From Tomocerus qinae (lineage: Eukaryota > Arthropoda > Collembola > Entomobryomorpha > Tomoceridae): 64,000 nucleotides of DNA. The position numbers were made by a program, and so were the translations under genes. The stretch lies in contig CM034546.1 in NCBI GenBank assembly GCA_020055645.1, positions 88,288,001 through 88,352,000 of the forward strand, in the 5' to 3' direction. A model generated the notes under the pieces. The model saw only the letters and a list, made by a program, of their open reading frames with translations. It was not told where the DNA came from and did not search any database. Positions 38,401 through 51,813 of the stretch are shown piece after piece (within the stretch, counting starts at the first letter, position 1; the number at the start of each line of letters is the position of its first letter).

Positions 38401-40323
38401 TACATTCGAAGCATTTGATATTAAAACTCTGGAGTAGTTCCTTCCTACTGCTTCGTAATAATGATAATGCGTCATGATAAATAGGTTTCCTTTCCCCTCC
38501 TTCGACCTGAGTTCTGCTTATTATTGAATTAATAGTGCAAGAACTAAGATCACTAAATCATCTGAACGACAACCGAAATTCACTCTGATAAGCAAACTAC
38601 TACTGAGTCCTTGGCTATAACTTTTCGTTGGATGAATTCAAACCAAATAAGCAAAGCGCTATTACATAACTTGGGACTGCCAAGCAAAAGTCAAGGAAGA
38701 ATCACTTTAGTTTATTGCAGTTTGCTTATAAGAAATAAATGATTCCCTGAGGTACGTGAATGAAATTCATTACAGACGTTCATTCCGTATATAGGATATC
38801 GGATGGAGCAGTGAGAGCAAGAGAGATGTGGAAAGTGACTGCAGGTAAGCAAATCCAATCCCTGTCCCTAATAATATTAAAGTAAGAATGTAAACGTGTC
38901 TATAATAGAAAAGATAAACAATGCCATTACCATAATACCATGTTAGGTATACGGCTGACTAGAGAACACAATTCCAAAAAATCTCCCTTCGGGGACAGCA
39001 CCAGCCAACGCAGAACAAAACGAACCGACACCATCAACTCCTTTCATTGCCACAATTTAACGTTAGCATTAATGTTAACGAAAGCAAATGGACTGACTGG
39101 ACGAGAAACAGAATTCTTTTCACTTACACAATAAATGTGAGAAAGCCTTTTCTGTTTATTTGTATGGGTGAGCAGAGGCAGATACAACAAACAACAACTT
39201 ACTACACGCACTGGAGTAAGTCTATCTCATTTTTATTGCAGCTCCAGACTAACAGTCTTACATGAGTACATACGCATTACATTAAATTATACTAAACTGC
39301 TGATAGAATGACGGAGTGAATTGAGTTCCCTCAACCGACACTTACACTACTGCCTTTGATAATGTTATTACACTACCTTTCTCATTTTTCCAACTGCGTT
39401 CTAAAAAATGGTTTTCCTAACTGGTTTCGCTATGTTCTGCCCTACGTGTAAATCAGTTGGAATTCACATCCACTTACGTCTTTAAAGATTACCCTTCTAC
39501 GAGAAACCACAATGTTCACGTTTATGAAGATTGTTATTAAAATTAGTTCTGCTCGCAGACAAGAATCAATTAATTTCAGCATCATTGCGTATTAAGTTAT
39601 TATATACATAGGTAAATAGATAATTGTGATTATCAAATATCATTAGTTGGTTACATGGTTTTTCCGACCATCATCTTCTAACCAATGGAAACATCTTTTA
39701 TTCTATTGAGTTGTCATTTCACTAGTAATTCCATTTTGTATCTTATTTTCGTATCTTCCCCTTCTTTGTAAACAAATGGCAAGCATTAATAATTATTGTG
39801 GCCAGAGTTTCGTAGTCTTTAGTTTATGTTTCTTACGTAAGTTCCTTTGTTTATCTTTGTCTTTCATTGAATTTGGAGTGTAATCGGGTGCACTCTGTGT
39901 GTACACACAGTTGATTCAGAGAATTCCGTTGGCCAATGCAGGCAAGAAATAAAGACAGTATTATTATCAAGAGATAAGAGAACAACAGAATTTGAGGACA
40001 TAGGAGAGGGAGGAGAGGTTGTAGTATTTATTCTTTAGTATTCTGATCTGATCTTGTTCATCAACCCTCAAGTGAGCTTCGGTCGACTGTAGTGGCAGTG
40101 CATAAGCCAAAACTTTGGTAGTCTAGTTACTAATCGGAGCTAAATCCAAGAGCAGAGTCCAAGTGAATCGGAGCAGAGCGAGTTGAGTGGATCGAAGTAA
40201 AATAAAGGAACCCACGTAAAGACACTTCACTTTCAGTAGACTCACTATTGACTAGAGACATTCCTTAAGATTCCGCACTGCACTCTCTTATCTCTCATCA
40301 AATCGTTATAGACATAGACAGAT
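35444..40323. other. Intronic stretch without recognised elements
   Basis: About 4.9 kb of AT-rich DNA. One ~20-base motif (GTTAACGCAGCA with CTCC upstream) at 37057-37078 recurs at 55110-55130. A 16-base palindrome, CTGTGTGTACACACAG, lies at 39895-39910. No gene supported. Confidence 0.45.
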
Positions 40324-40434
40324 ATGGATAAAGCTCCTCCGAAGCAACCGGACGAAGAGCTCATAGCCGACTACGTTTTAGACGCACAGCGACTAGGCTT
40401 GGCATTTTTAGCCAAAAGAGCTACAAAAAGTTAG
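40324..40434 (+). CDS. Candidate small ORF, 36 codons, unknown
   Basis: An ATG with G at -3 and +4 opens a 36-codon ORF, preceded in frame by TAG nine bases upstream and closed by TAG. The predicted peptide starts MDKAPPKQPDEELIADYV and ends AFLAKRATKS. The mixed charged and hydrophobic composition, low stop-avoidance bias and a plausible amphipathic middle (LIADYVLDAQRLGLAFLAKR) look more protein-like than the other short ORFs here. It lies on the strand opposite the host gene inside its big intron. I recognise no family. It could be a nested small-peptide gene, the first exon of a longer nested gene, or chance. Confidence 0.25.
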   Translation: MDKAPPKQPDEELIADYVLDAQRLGLAFLAKRATKS

Positions 40435-43400
40435 GGAATTTGCTTGAGGCCATGGAGTAGTGGAAGGAAATGGGATCTGCAGATGAATCTGAATGAAAGT
40501 ATAGAAATGGATGAAGGAAGTTCGATCTTGGTATCCAGGCAGAGGACGAGATGGGAGATATCTTGAGATACCGAGAATGAGATTCCTCTCCTGCTTCTAA
40601 TTTTGCAAAAAGGACGAAACACACGCTCAATCTCTGATCTGTCGGTAACTCTTTGGCACTGCAATCAGCCAACAGACTTGTAATAAATGTGGATAGATAA
40701 ATAGATAAATATTCCCTGACATTGTTATGTAATGTTCCTCCATCTGTCAATCTACTATCTCTTGCAATAACAAGTCAAGGTACGAATTACGGTTAGTTTT
40801 ATTTTACTACTTACACTTTTACGGCGAGAGTTAAGTTAAATGTACGCAGTCCAAGTGCATAGTCAAGGTAAGTATTCCTTAACTTTGAGAATAGTAAATA
40901 GTAACGAGAGAGCTGAAGTCTAAGTAAGGTAAACGGATAAAGTTAGAGAGAAGCCGTAAGGCAGGTTCTCGCATAAAAGTCAAGTCTTCCTGTCGTAATT
41001 GTAATAGACGTCAGTCTCAGTTCTTCAGCCTCACCAGTCGCCTTCACATCTCAGCTTCTCAGCTTTGAAAACAGATGAAGTGCAAAACGTCGACTGTATT
41101 AGAGGATCTACGCACAAGACTCCTCCAAGTGACTGCGGACAGACCTAAAAGAGATCAAAGGAGACGGAAAACTACTGTTCCTGCTCCCATTCTCTAACTC
41201 TCTCAAAAAAAATTCACCGAAGGAATAGGAATTTTATCTCTGTTTGTATTTACATGGAAAAGGCCGAGGGCAAAGCAAAGAAAACCAACTTGACTAACGA
41301 AAAGCAACTCTTGTGTGCAAGTAGCCCAGAAATTCAGGAATCCAATTAAAGTCCACATCTCTCTCTCATGATCGAAATTAATATTCTAGCAAGGCTTGTT
41401 AGCTCACTCTCCCCTGTATTTACAAAAATAATCCATACAGTTGAAATTCCTATACCTTACACTGGAATCTTACTTGAAAGAATAATCTATGATATTAAAT
41501 CGGTTAATGTTTAATGACAATTAAATACCTAGCTCATTTTAACCTGCACTTTATATTAAAAAAATTCACGAATCTTGTCAGTCCGTTACAAATCCATTTG
41601 GGATTGTATTATCAGGTAGATCTACAACTGAAAATAAAGAAATGGAGGGGTTGGAGAAGATAGTCTTTACTAAAAGTAATATTGTTACATTCACGCTAAC
41701 AGTATTAATACGAAGCGGAGGTCTTTAACAGAAAAGACGAAGTGGTGTTATGCATGCGAGAATTTTTATGTCTTGATGTACCGACAAAGCTCTTTTGTAA
41801 TTACTATCATACGAAAAGGCCAGGTCACAAAATCCTATTTTTATTAACGAGTGTTATGGGCATTGGTAGTAAAATGACTCATTGTATAGATGAATGAGTC
41901 AGTTGATTATGTTGTATGCATTATGCACAGTTAGTCAGAAAAATATCACACTAGAAATATAATAGCTTGACAAAAATGCATTGAATACATAATGCATTTC
42001 ACATTTCAGCGTCTGAAATTTAATCCCATCATCAATATGACAATTTGTTCGCCTCAGACTGGTTCACCTATGATTTATAATTCATCGAAAACAAAAATAC
42101 ATTGTCATCCATTAACCATTTCATTAGGTGTCTAAAACGTGTAGAAATAGTTAGTGGTGACACTATCGAGGGATCAGAGGAATATGAACAGTAGGATTTT
42201 TATTCAATAAACGAAGAAGACTAAGTAAGGTGTCGTAATACAATTATTGCATTTCCGCTACCGATTCTCTATTACATTATTTGGACGCCTGCACACATTG
42301 TACTGTAAATTCAGAATATTTCTATTGCCTAACTGAAGTAGCTTCAGGTTTTTATTACGTTATAAAGGGACTGGAAAATTGTGAAGGAATTAATCCTAAA
42401 TGACATTAGTGTCATCTTTCATTTCTTGTCTTGGGTTTTATTTTGGGGAGCACTTGTAGACTCCAGGTTGGACAATCGAGACTTAAAATGAATAAAGGAG
42501 AATGAATAGTAAAGTAAGTAGAGTAGTAGATTACTGAAGTACAGTAGTGCTTCCCCTACCCTTTTATTCTGAATTCATTCATGAAATACACCTTTACTCC
42601 GCGTAGTCATTTGAAATTCTTTGTAAGGTAAGTAAATATCTAACAATCCGTTCGCATTATAGCAGATTCTTCAGTACCCTGCAACCTAAAATGCCCACCT
42701 CATTTCCATTTACAAAACAAACGGCACTTTAAAATGATCAATGACGCCTCCTTTTGTATAATATACTGAATGCCTCACAGCAATATAATTACCATGCATT
42801 AACCCTTTCGTCTATATTTATATTTATATGAATATTAACTTACTGAGTTAGCTCTCTCTCTGCGGTACTATACCTATACCTAAATATACGCTTGCATTCC
42901 TATGAACCATTATTAGTATTTTTTGTAAGTTGACGGTATAGAAATTATTGACACAATTGTGTGGTAATATCAAGTGAAATTGACAGTTTTGTCTAATACA
43001 ACTGTTTTTGGCAATATTTCACTCTTGATTTGGTAATACGTAAAGGATTTAAACATGACGCTAAAAGAATGGTTGTATATAACAGAGAATGGAATCTGCG
43101 ATACTATTATCCGTAATGCATTCACGTGGCTCACTTACATAAGGAATTTACATTCAAAGAACAAAGCTTGAGGGGTAAGGAATAAAAAGATAAAATCTCT
43201 ATCATCTATAAGTAAGTAGACAATCAATAGGGTTGGTCCAACAAGAGAGACTAGGAAGGTAGGACCGACATCTCTCTATAAATCTTATCTCATCCCATCA
43301 TACTAAACGATATAGTCATTATTTATTTAACTGACTAGTATATGTTAAAGTAGGTAGAGGTGCATCATAATCCTGGAGTACGTTATCTAATGTATAAGAG

Positions 43401-46400
43401 GATAAGGAAAACATGAAAAGCGACCACACCATAAACACTGCATGGAGAACTCATTTGGGAAAATGTTATTTCAGCTGTCTTCTGTAATGCATTCGGGAAT
43501 ACGGAGTCCTCTGCTCTATAACTATGAATGTGGTCAGACAATTCCTAGCAATAATGTATTCCTAAATTGTTAGACAGATCAACAACAAAGTGCCTATTAT
43601 CATATACGTACTCCGAGATGCTTGCTGCTGCCCCTCAATCCAACTTAAATCAAATAAATGGACGAGACTGAAATAAATGCCCCCATGAATAAAACATAAC
43701 ACACACATAAAGTACAGAGTCGTTACAAGGGAGTCGAGTCAATTCAGATAAATTGATACGTCTATTTTGATTGCATCAATCATTCTCCATAAACTACGAT
43801 GACACCCTCCATCCTCAGAAATAATTCCCTTGAAATAATATCAAACAATTTATATTATTAAATAGCATGAATATAGATTTACAGTAGTAATATGAGTGCC
43901 TATTAAATACCATTACCTACTTACCTATATCCTGTCTCCGGTCCATGAACTTGATCTGCATGCTAAAAAACTCCCACTTCCGAGTTATAAGTAATTAAAA
44001 AACTCCCACTTCCTAAAGAACATTTGTTTAAGGAGTGGCAGTTTATCTCCTTGATTTAAACTACCTACTTGTAGCCGCTACTTAGACTTTAATGTAAACA
44101 AAACAGAATTTATCATTACTTACACATGCTTCTTAATGTAAAGCAAAAGACTAATAAATCACTCACTCTCTTTTTGTCTCTGTACACAACCACACAAATG
44201 CAATTGTGTTCCAGAGTATTTATGATTCCATATTATAATATTAACCTTTAATTATACACTAGTCTAAGTGCACTTAGATTAGGAATTCGTAATAATAAAT
44301 ATTTATAGAAATCTACAACATAAATAGTTTAAAATATAGTTAGTAAATTTACATAAATAAATATTAGATATTCATAATTGATATCACATCATCCCTGTTA
44401 CAATATTTACAATCTTATGCATAATGGCATAATATTACACGCAATGGTAGTAGTCCACCTTTGCATTTCATTGACACTTGTGTTCTTTGTTGGGAGGGAG
44501 GGCTAAGGATATCGTGAGTAGTAAGTAGGATGAAGAAAGGGAGTCTTGTTATCACTGACTTATTAATGTGACATGACATGACACGGCAGTTATTATTAAC
44601 AACTATAGCTACAACGAATAGGATTACAATAACATGTATCCTATTACAAGACGAAGTCTAAATATATAAATAATTTATGGATGTCTGTGTACGTATTTAT
44701 GTGTATAGTGAGTGTACTTAGTAGACAATCCATTTAGAATAGGAAACGAAGTAAATTTCAATGCCAATGTCAAAGATGCTGTTATAGTAGTCCCTGATGT
44801 AAATAGATCCCAATTTGGTTTCATGTGAAACTTTCAGTAAGCAAATGTTTTCCTTTCGTTTGCTTGACTTGAACTTGGCCTTTGCCTGGATCTCCACTCT
44901 CTTTCTGTATCTACGAGTGCAACTCCGTTTCGTCATGCAGAGCCAATTAGTCTGCAGAGGAATTCCAGGCTTTGGCTGCTCTCAATTCTTCTCCATCGTC
45001 TTCCACATTGTACATGCAGATGAAAATTCAAATGAAGCTCTATATTCCTCTGTTAGATTTACTTGTTCATGCACTACAAAGAGATATTGGAAGGATCGAC
45101 CTTCGTGCTCAACTGAACTTCCTCCACAGTTTAAATTGACTCTGACTTTAATTCTGACTGTCAATCATCCGAAAAGAATCGATTTCAGCCGTTCCTTGCA
45201 TACGAAATGAAATTTTCACACTGAACTTAAAGTGTTGTTCCCAAGACCTCATGGCAGGTATTATTTGTTTGCATCTCATCCTTTGTCTGCCTGTGTGTCT
45301 TGCAATTCAATTTCCTATATCTACTCCGCTATTCCCCTTAATGTATGCAAAATGAGACACTGGCTGCTGCGACCTGCACAGTCCCGTCCATAAAAAGCAA
45401 AGGAAATTGCTTTCAGGACGAGGTATAAGAGCCTCTAGATAAATATTTAGTTTCCAATATACAAAGCGTATCAATGTATTCCAAAATTAATTTTGCAAGG
45501 AAAATGCTCATAAATTCTCCTCTCAAACGGAGCACGTCTATCTGAGAAAGAAACTTTTCCGTCTTTGGCTTTGACTGCTAAGAACTCTTTCAGTTCAGTT
45601 TAAATCTCGGTTTGATTTATGTGCAGAAGACAATACGAGCATTCTCTGATACTAAAAGCCATGAAAACAAAAGGAAATGTACGCGATAAGTTTTTATGTG
45701 TTGTATTTACAAGAATAGAGCACAATAGAATATAGAATGCATAAAATATTCCAGCTCCTCGTAAACTAAACTCAACTTGAGACATCAATAGTGAGCAGAT
45801 CAGAGACAGATATCTTTGTGGAAGAGAACGTCTCTGAGAAAATGTTAAACAGAAAACGCAGAGATATGCCTGAAGTATGTTTTTCCAAGTGCAGCTAGAA
45901 AAGAAAGAATTCTCTTGCGGAAAACCCACAATAGAATTGTACTTAGACAGAGGAGAACAATCTTCGGACAGAGTTGCTCTGAGATAGATATATATAACAG
46001 ACTACAAACATGGGAAAATGATGAGCCAAAATATTCCTGGCCCACACACATAGGAAATGATAGTAGCCAGTTTTCTGTACCCTTTCAAGACTACATTTGT
46101 ACATCTATCTATCTGTACAAACGTAATTCGCATGTCATTCCATTTCTCAAGAAATTCAACGGCTCAGAACAAAAAGGAAGAAAAAGATTTGTCGTTGCCT
46201 TAACCAGAAACTCTTGATGCTTCTTCTCTGCAGACAAACCTCAAGTCCACGGACTGAATAGGTTTTTTTAAAGTTAGCTCAGTCAGCACATAGCATAACA
46301 TATTGCTCTCTCCCTGCATCTACATGGGACTTTCTTTCTTCTACTTCATATTTTATTCGGATGTTAAGCATTAAAAAAGGAATCTGTAGAAAAGCGTCAG

Positions 46401-49400
46401 TAATCGAATGAAATATTTCCACTACTTCCGCCCTGGCACTATTTTTTATAAACCTGTGCCTGTTCCTTGCAGTACATAAAGTATAACTACCTATATCTGG
46501 GCGGCTGTGGGCTGTCGTAATAGGCGCTGCCAAAAAACGACCTACGTAGTAAATAGGCATATAAATATATAAAGTCTAAGGAAACTTAAACTTATCCAGT
46601 AAATTTTCCAGAAACGGAAAAAACTTTGAACTTGAGATGAAACATTCTTGTTGCACTTGTACTACAGGATTTTCCACGTAGGATGACGCATGTAGTACAC
46701 GGGGAGAAGTACAAGGAAAGCAATAGAATAGAAAGCTGGCAATTTCACATCCTGATAACTCCATTCATGATCATGTCATGGAACGACAGGCAATTGTACA
46801 CTCAGGAACCGAATATTATCTTATTCCCCTCTTCAGCGTCAACTTCCACTGGACTTAGCAACTAAATGATTCAACGGGAGTGAGCGAGCCATCAACAGAG
46901 CGGAATTCAGGGAAGATGAGGAGGGAAGAAGGGTCACTCACTCCAGCCCATCCAACCAGTCGCAGCAGTCCAGCCAAAATAAGAGGGGAAAATGGCTCCT
47001 CGGCAGTAGAATGGACAAAAGCCGTCATGAAGAAAAAATTGCCAATAATTTACCGATTCCTCTAACCTCACATTTTTCTTCCCTCAAATCCAAAATGATC
47101 GTCCATTGCATTTTTCGTACGAAGGAATTCAACGGACCGCAGCAGCAGAGCGAATTGCAGTTTGTTGATGGACTATACTGGAATGAAAAATTTAACCAAC
47201 TTACTAATACGTATATAGTGTTCACAGTGCAGTACATTTATATGCACATTTGGATCTTAAATATTTAATACTATTTGAAGGATGACGCTATACATCTAAC
47301 TATATAACTTATTGTGAACTGTAAAAAAGTTCTACTTATGCATAGATAAGCTACATTTATCGAGTTTACAAAGCCCAGTTCATGTTTAGAAGTTGTCTTG
47401 TCATCTGACACTCAGTTAAGCCGTATACCGAAATTATGCATGAAATAAGTTAAACAAATAAGAAAACGGAGTCAGATTGCATTCAGTGGTTTAGTTTGCT
47501 TGATCTCCTGGACAGACATATGAACGGTCTGGTTAAATGTGTTTTTGTGGCTGAGAATGGCGATGTAGTAGTAGTGGTAGTGTGAGGAGAGGAAGGAGAG
47601 ACCACACAGTGATATATCAGAGAGTGCGAGAGCGTCAAATGGAAATGAAATGACACAAGTATCTCAGACGGGGAATTTATGGGCTGCACCCAACCCTTTT
47701 GTGACCTCTCAGCCAAAACTCAAGTGGAAGATGGAATGGAACCCGATCCTCCAGCTCTGCACAAATAAAGATACTTTTGAAAGCAGTCACAATAGATAGG
47801 AAATACAATCAGGAGAGAGACTGCTAAGGTACTACCACAAAACGATTTGATCACGATTCTAGAGTTACCTTTTCTGCCAGCTTTACTACTCTGACTACGC
47901 TCAATATGAATGTACATATGAATGAAATGTAAATGAACGTGGTGAAGAGTCTGAGGACGTATCTCTAGTAAAAGTGTAATAAATGTTATGTACACAAAAA
48001 ATTTGTTTCTCTGCAGGGGCATTGTAAATCCTATTTATTCTTTAGAAATTATATTATTTGAGTTGAGGTGAGTGAGCTCGTGCCTTGCCTCGTCTCGTTT
48101 TGCGGAGCTTAAGCAGGGCCCTCCTGCCCGACTTCAATTTCAATTAGAATGCATTGCTTAGGAGAGAGACTCTCTCGTTTGTACTTTATGTCGGCATTCC
48201 TCTATGAATCTTTCTCTATTCTGCTGCATTAAATACATACGTACCCTCAGACAGACATCACATCCCATAAACAAACAGAATAAAACATTCCAGCTCTGAT
48301 GTGGCGATATGTACTATATTATTATGCTCTATGGATTATGATGCTTAGTAGAATACATAAAGCCATAGCCGATTCCAAATCAGGCTTAGGTAACACACCT
48401 CGTGAGTGAAGTACGCTCAGCTCACTTTGGATACGTAGCGAGTTCAGATGTAAAATAAATGTCTAAATAAAAAGCTGTGGTTCTGAATTCCCAACCCGCC
48501 AGCTGCACATCATTCTACATCCACAGCATTCACAATCGGAAACATTTACAAACCATATTTCAGTATACTCAACGTAAGTACTAAAATGTATCTGTAATCA
48601 ACGTATCACTATTGGATGCGAGTCTTATTAAGATTGCTGATTTATAATGCATGGGCTTGTATGTAAACGCAGAAATTTTCCACTCACTAGGCATCAACGA
48701 CACTCACTCGAATGGGCATTGCTAGGAAGTATAGACGTGGTAAATACAAAATACACTACAGTGGCTGTCTATGACTATGAGTGAGTGGTTTTAGGATAAC
48801 ATGGACGGATGACATATGAACCCTACAGGGACACGGTGCACCTCCATTTGAAAGGAATTGTATCTGGAAAAAATGGCAGCTGTCTATCATCACTGCACAA
48901 CTTGTTAGAATTTCTATAGCTTAAAAATATGCACTGTGAATTAAAATTCATGAACACAAAAGAGAGACGCAGATGTGCAAGCGTCAGATTTGAGCTTCAA
49001 CCTCAATTAGGGAAAGACATAAGAAAATGCATCTTTACCTTTCATCTTCATCAACCTCATAATGCAAAATATAATTGCAGGACTTAAATAAAATTTTTTA
49101 CCATTTCGACCTCCACGATATGATTATTAAGTAATTAACGTCATTCCTGAATTAAACAAAACGATATTATGGTTGAGCTTGAACAATCGATACACTTACA
49201 TTTTCTCCAATGTTAACAAACTGTATAGGTATAATAATATACAATTTTCCGTGTTGAAATAGTCCACATCTGTATTCATAATGTGCACATCTTGCTATCT
49301 TTTATACATATTTTTCTTGTAAATTCTTACAATTGTTACAATTCTTGCTAATTTTGTGCAATCCATCAATTAGTGCAATGCAGTAATTAGTACTTGTATG

Positions 49401-51553
49401 AAAGATACTCACCACAAAATTTCTACGAATACTCTTTTGGGATCTCGACCGTACTATTGTCTCTCCATCCAATGCTTCATAACAAGAATGACTAATCTCC
49501 TGGCTACATTTCTCTTCTGGGGCCTTCTTCATTGCCTTTAACATTAATATCTTGCGGAGTTCTGAAAATTATGACGAGTCAAATCGTTGTTTGAGGAAAC
49601 CAAATCAAAACAGAATGAAACCGGAATATGATTAATACATTCGACATTCAGGAGAAAAGAGTTTATGCAGTCAGTAGTCCTTATATGTACAAGGTATGTA
49701 GACTTCTTGGGATAGTCTGCATTGCACTGCATCTCGCATACACCTCTCACATCTCATAAGCACTTCTTAAGATGTCATTTCTACATTCACTGAGTTGTTC
49801 TCTACTCTGACTGTTACCTTTTCGAATGAGACGGAGGGGGACCGTCTATTTGTAAGGTAAACTATCTTGTCAGTGGGTACAACAGAAGTAAACCGGGAGT
49901 GCCTTCTACAGTAGATACCTGAACTGAAATGATAAATAAAGGTAAGAAGATTGACGAAGATAAAGGAAGGAAAGGGGGATAAGTGACTGACATGGCCAGC
50001 CACGACGGGACAAGCCACAACTATCATTAGATTCATTCTAAATTACATACAAGAAGACCTGAGTATCCGGAGTCAGCGAGTACAGATAAAGGTATGTGGA
50101 TATGTTGCTGTCTGATATGCACTTGTTCTTCTACTTAAGCGGATCACATCCCGTGAATCATTTGATATCTTACTTATCAGCCTCAGCTTAAGCAACTTAA
50201 ATGGTAACTTCCTTTACTGCATTTAATGTTCAGCTTTATGTATGCATAGGAATAAAAATATTTTAATCCTGAAATAATTCTCATTGAGTATTCAAGACAT
50301 TTTGAACTACTAGTCCACATACCTAATATTGGCAAATATTATTATATGAGTATGACAACAGTAGTGATGTGTAGATTAGAAACGTGTTTGTTTGCTTCCT
50401 CTTCTTGCTGGTTAATAAGGATGGTGTCGCAGACGATTGTTTAATAGAGTTCCTTCACAATTAACATATCTGAATGACAGAAGAGTAACGGCAAGTTGAG
50501 TTGACTTGCACGTGTCATTTATTTCTAGAAACTATAATGCATGTCTACCTTAGAACGGTATCAACAATCGAGTTGTAAAAAACTCTACTTCATGGTATGA
50601 TCTCGTCTCAACATGATCTTATATTGTATATATGAAAAAGAATATAAAGGTGTGGAGTAGAAACACAATGTTATTATTATATTGCGAGTTTAAGCTATGA
50701 TTTATATGGAAAGAGAAGATTAAACAAGACCACCCACCAATGTGCTGCTTAAACAGAAAATTACTCCAATTACATAATACACGGAGAATAATAATAATGT
50801 ACACAAGGGTGGATATTTAGGCATTTTTATGAGATCAATGTGCACCAGCTCTACTGACTATCAATACAATTCCCTATTGCAGGCATTCGTTACAGATGTT
50901 GCGATAGGGCATAAGAGAAATGCTATTGTAATCCTAAGGTATTCAATTCACTGCCATGCGAGATGGTATCAGAAATCGATAGGGATGAACAGGCTTATTC
51001 TTATACATGTGGGTGTACCATGTATTTATGAGATTGAGAAGGTGGATGTTGACTACAGATCGAGGTGAAGTATTTGTGGTATATGTGACTGGAGTGCATG
51101 CAGCTAACAATAAAAGAGAATGCAAGGAAATGCATTATTGCAAGTGCAGCTTGGAGATACGATGCAATTGAAATTCAATGATCTAGAAGACAACTGTTTC
51201 CATTCCACCCACCCGGCCTCATCCTGTACATTTACAAACTGTGCTTCAACATTTATGTGACTGCCTCCTGTACTTACTTTTAAGTACATCCATAGGTAAC
51301 GATAAGTACAGAAGAAAAGTCAGGGAACCCGAGTTAACAATTCAAGTTCATTTGCTGCACACTTGACTGCATTGCATCGTCTATCTACTTCTACTAATCA
51401 CGAAACAACCGTCATTATTCCCATTACAATTACTACTTACATCTAAAGATCACGGAACATCTGAGACAATGCCCATTAGGATCTAATTCAATTCTCAGCT
51501 ACGCGACTTGCAGTACAATCACAATTAATTAGACTATCCATGTTTTATGTGTA
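40435..51553. other. Intronic stretch without recognised elements
   Basis: About 11 kb. The part from 44700 to 47300 has fewer stop codons on both strands and is visibly less AT-rich, giving many overlapping ORFs (for example 44815-45210 and 45915-46217), but none has recognisable domains. An 18-base direct repeat, TAAAAAACTCCCACTTCC, occurs at 43964-43981 and 43996-44013. A splice-bounded open segment at 49413-49561 is listed separately. Confidence 0.45.
49413..49561 (-). other. Candidate splice-bounded open segment inside intron 2
   Basis: On the minus strand, acceptor aattttcag and donor gtgagt bound 149 bases with one open frame (starting after two bases). It reads ...LMLKAMKKAPEEKCSQEISH and then ...EALDGETIVRSRSQKSIRRN. 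Both splice sites are good and the peptide looks reasonable. However, the length is not a multiple of three, so including it between exons 2 and 3 would shift the Dok-7 frame. It could be an exon of an unrelated nested gene, an alternative 3' path, or chance. No family recognised. Confidence 0.2.
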
Positions 51554-51813
51554 CATGTTACAGGAAATTTGTACAGACCGGACATATGCAAAATGCCTAG
51601 GATACATGTAAAGTGAAAAACCAAAATTTTGATTTTTTAACGGACCTAACCTAATGTAAATCAATCAAATTTACATAAAAGTACATTTGACAGTCCACAA
51701 AATGTTTCAAATTAGGTTAGGTTTGTTAAAAATCGAAATTTTGTTTTTTTTCATTTTACACATATCCTAGGCATTTCGCATATGTCCGGTCTGTACAAAT
51801 TTCCTGTAACATA
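51554..51813. mobile_element. Palindromic MITE, Tc1/mariner-type, ~260 bp
   Basis: Two arms of ~105 bases, starting ATGTTACAGGAAATTTGTAC, are inverted copies with roughly ten differences, separated by a ~50-base loop. TA flanks both sides (51552-51553 and 51814-51815), as expected for a TA target duplication. The arms end inward with CCTAACCTAA, two units resembling the arthropod TTAGG telomere repeat, which is probably coincidental. No coding capacity. Confidence 0.82.

Noticed and set aside
44815..45210. 131-codon plus-strand ORF
   Set aside because: No motifs, and many overlapping ORFs on both strands in the same region indicate a composition effect.
46880..47065. 61-codon plus-strand ORF with charged, serine- and proline-rich start
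   Set aside because: Reads somewhat like a disordered protein, but no splice context, conservation or family can be shown.
51620..51730. Telomere-like CCTAACCTAA / TTAGGTTAGG
   Set aside because: Only two units on each arm of a palindromic MITE; not a telomeric tract.
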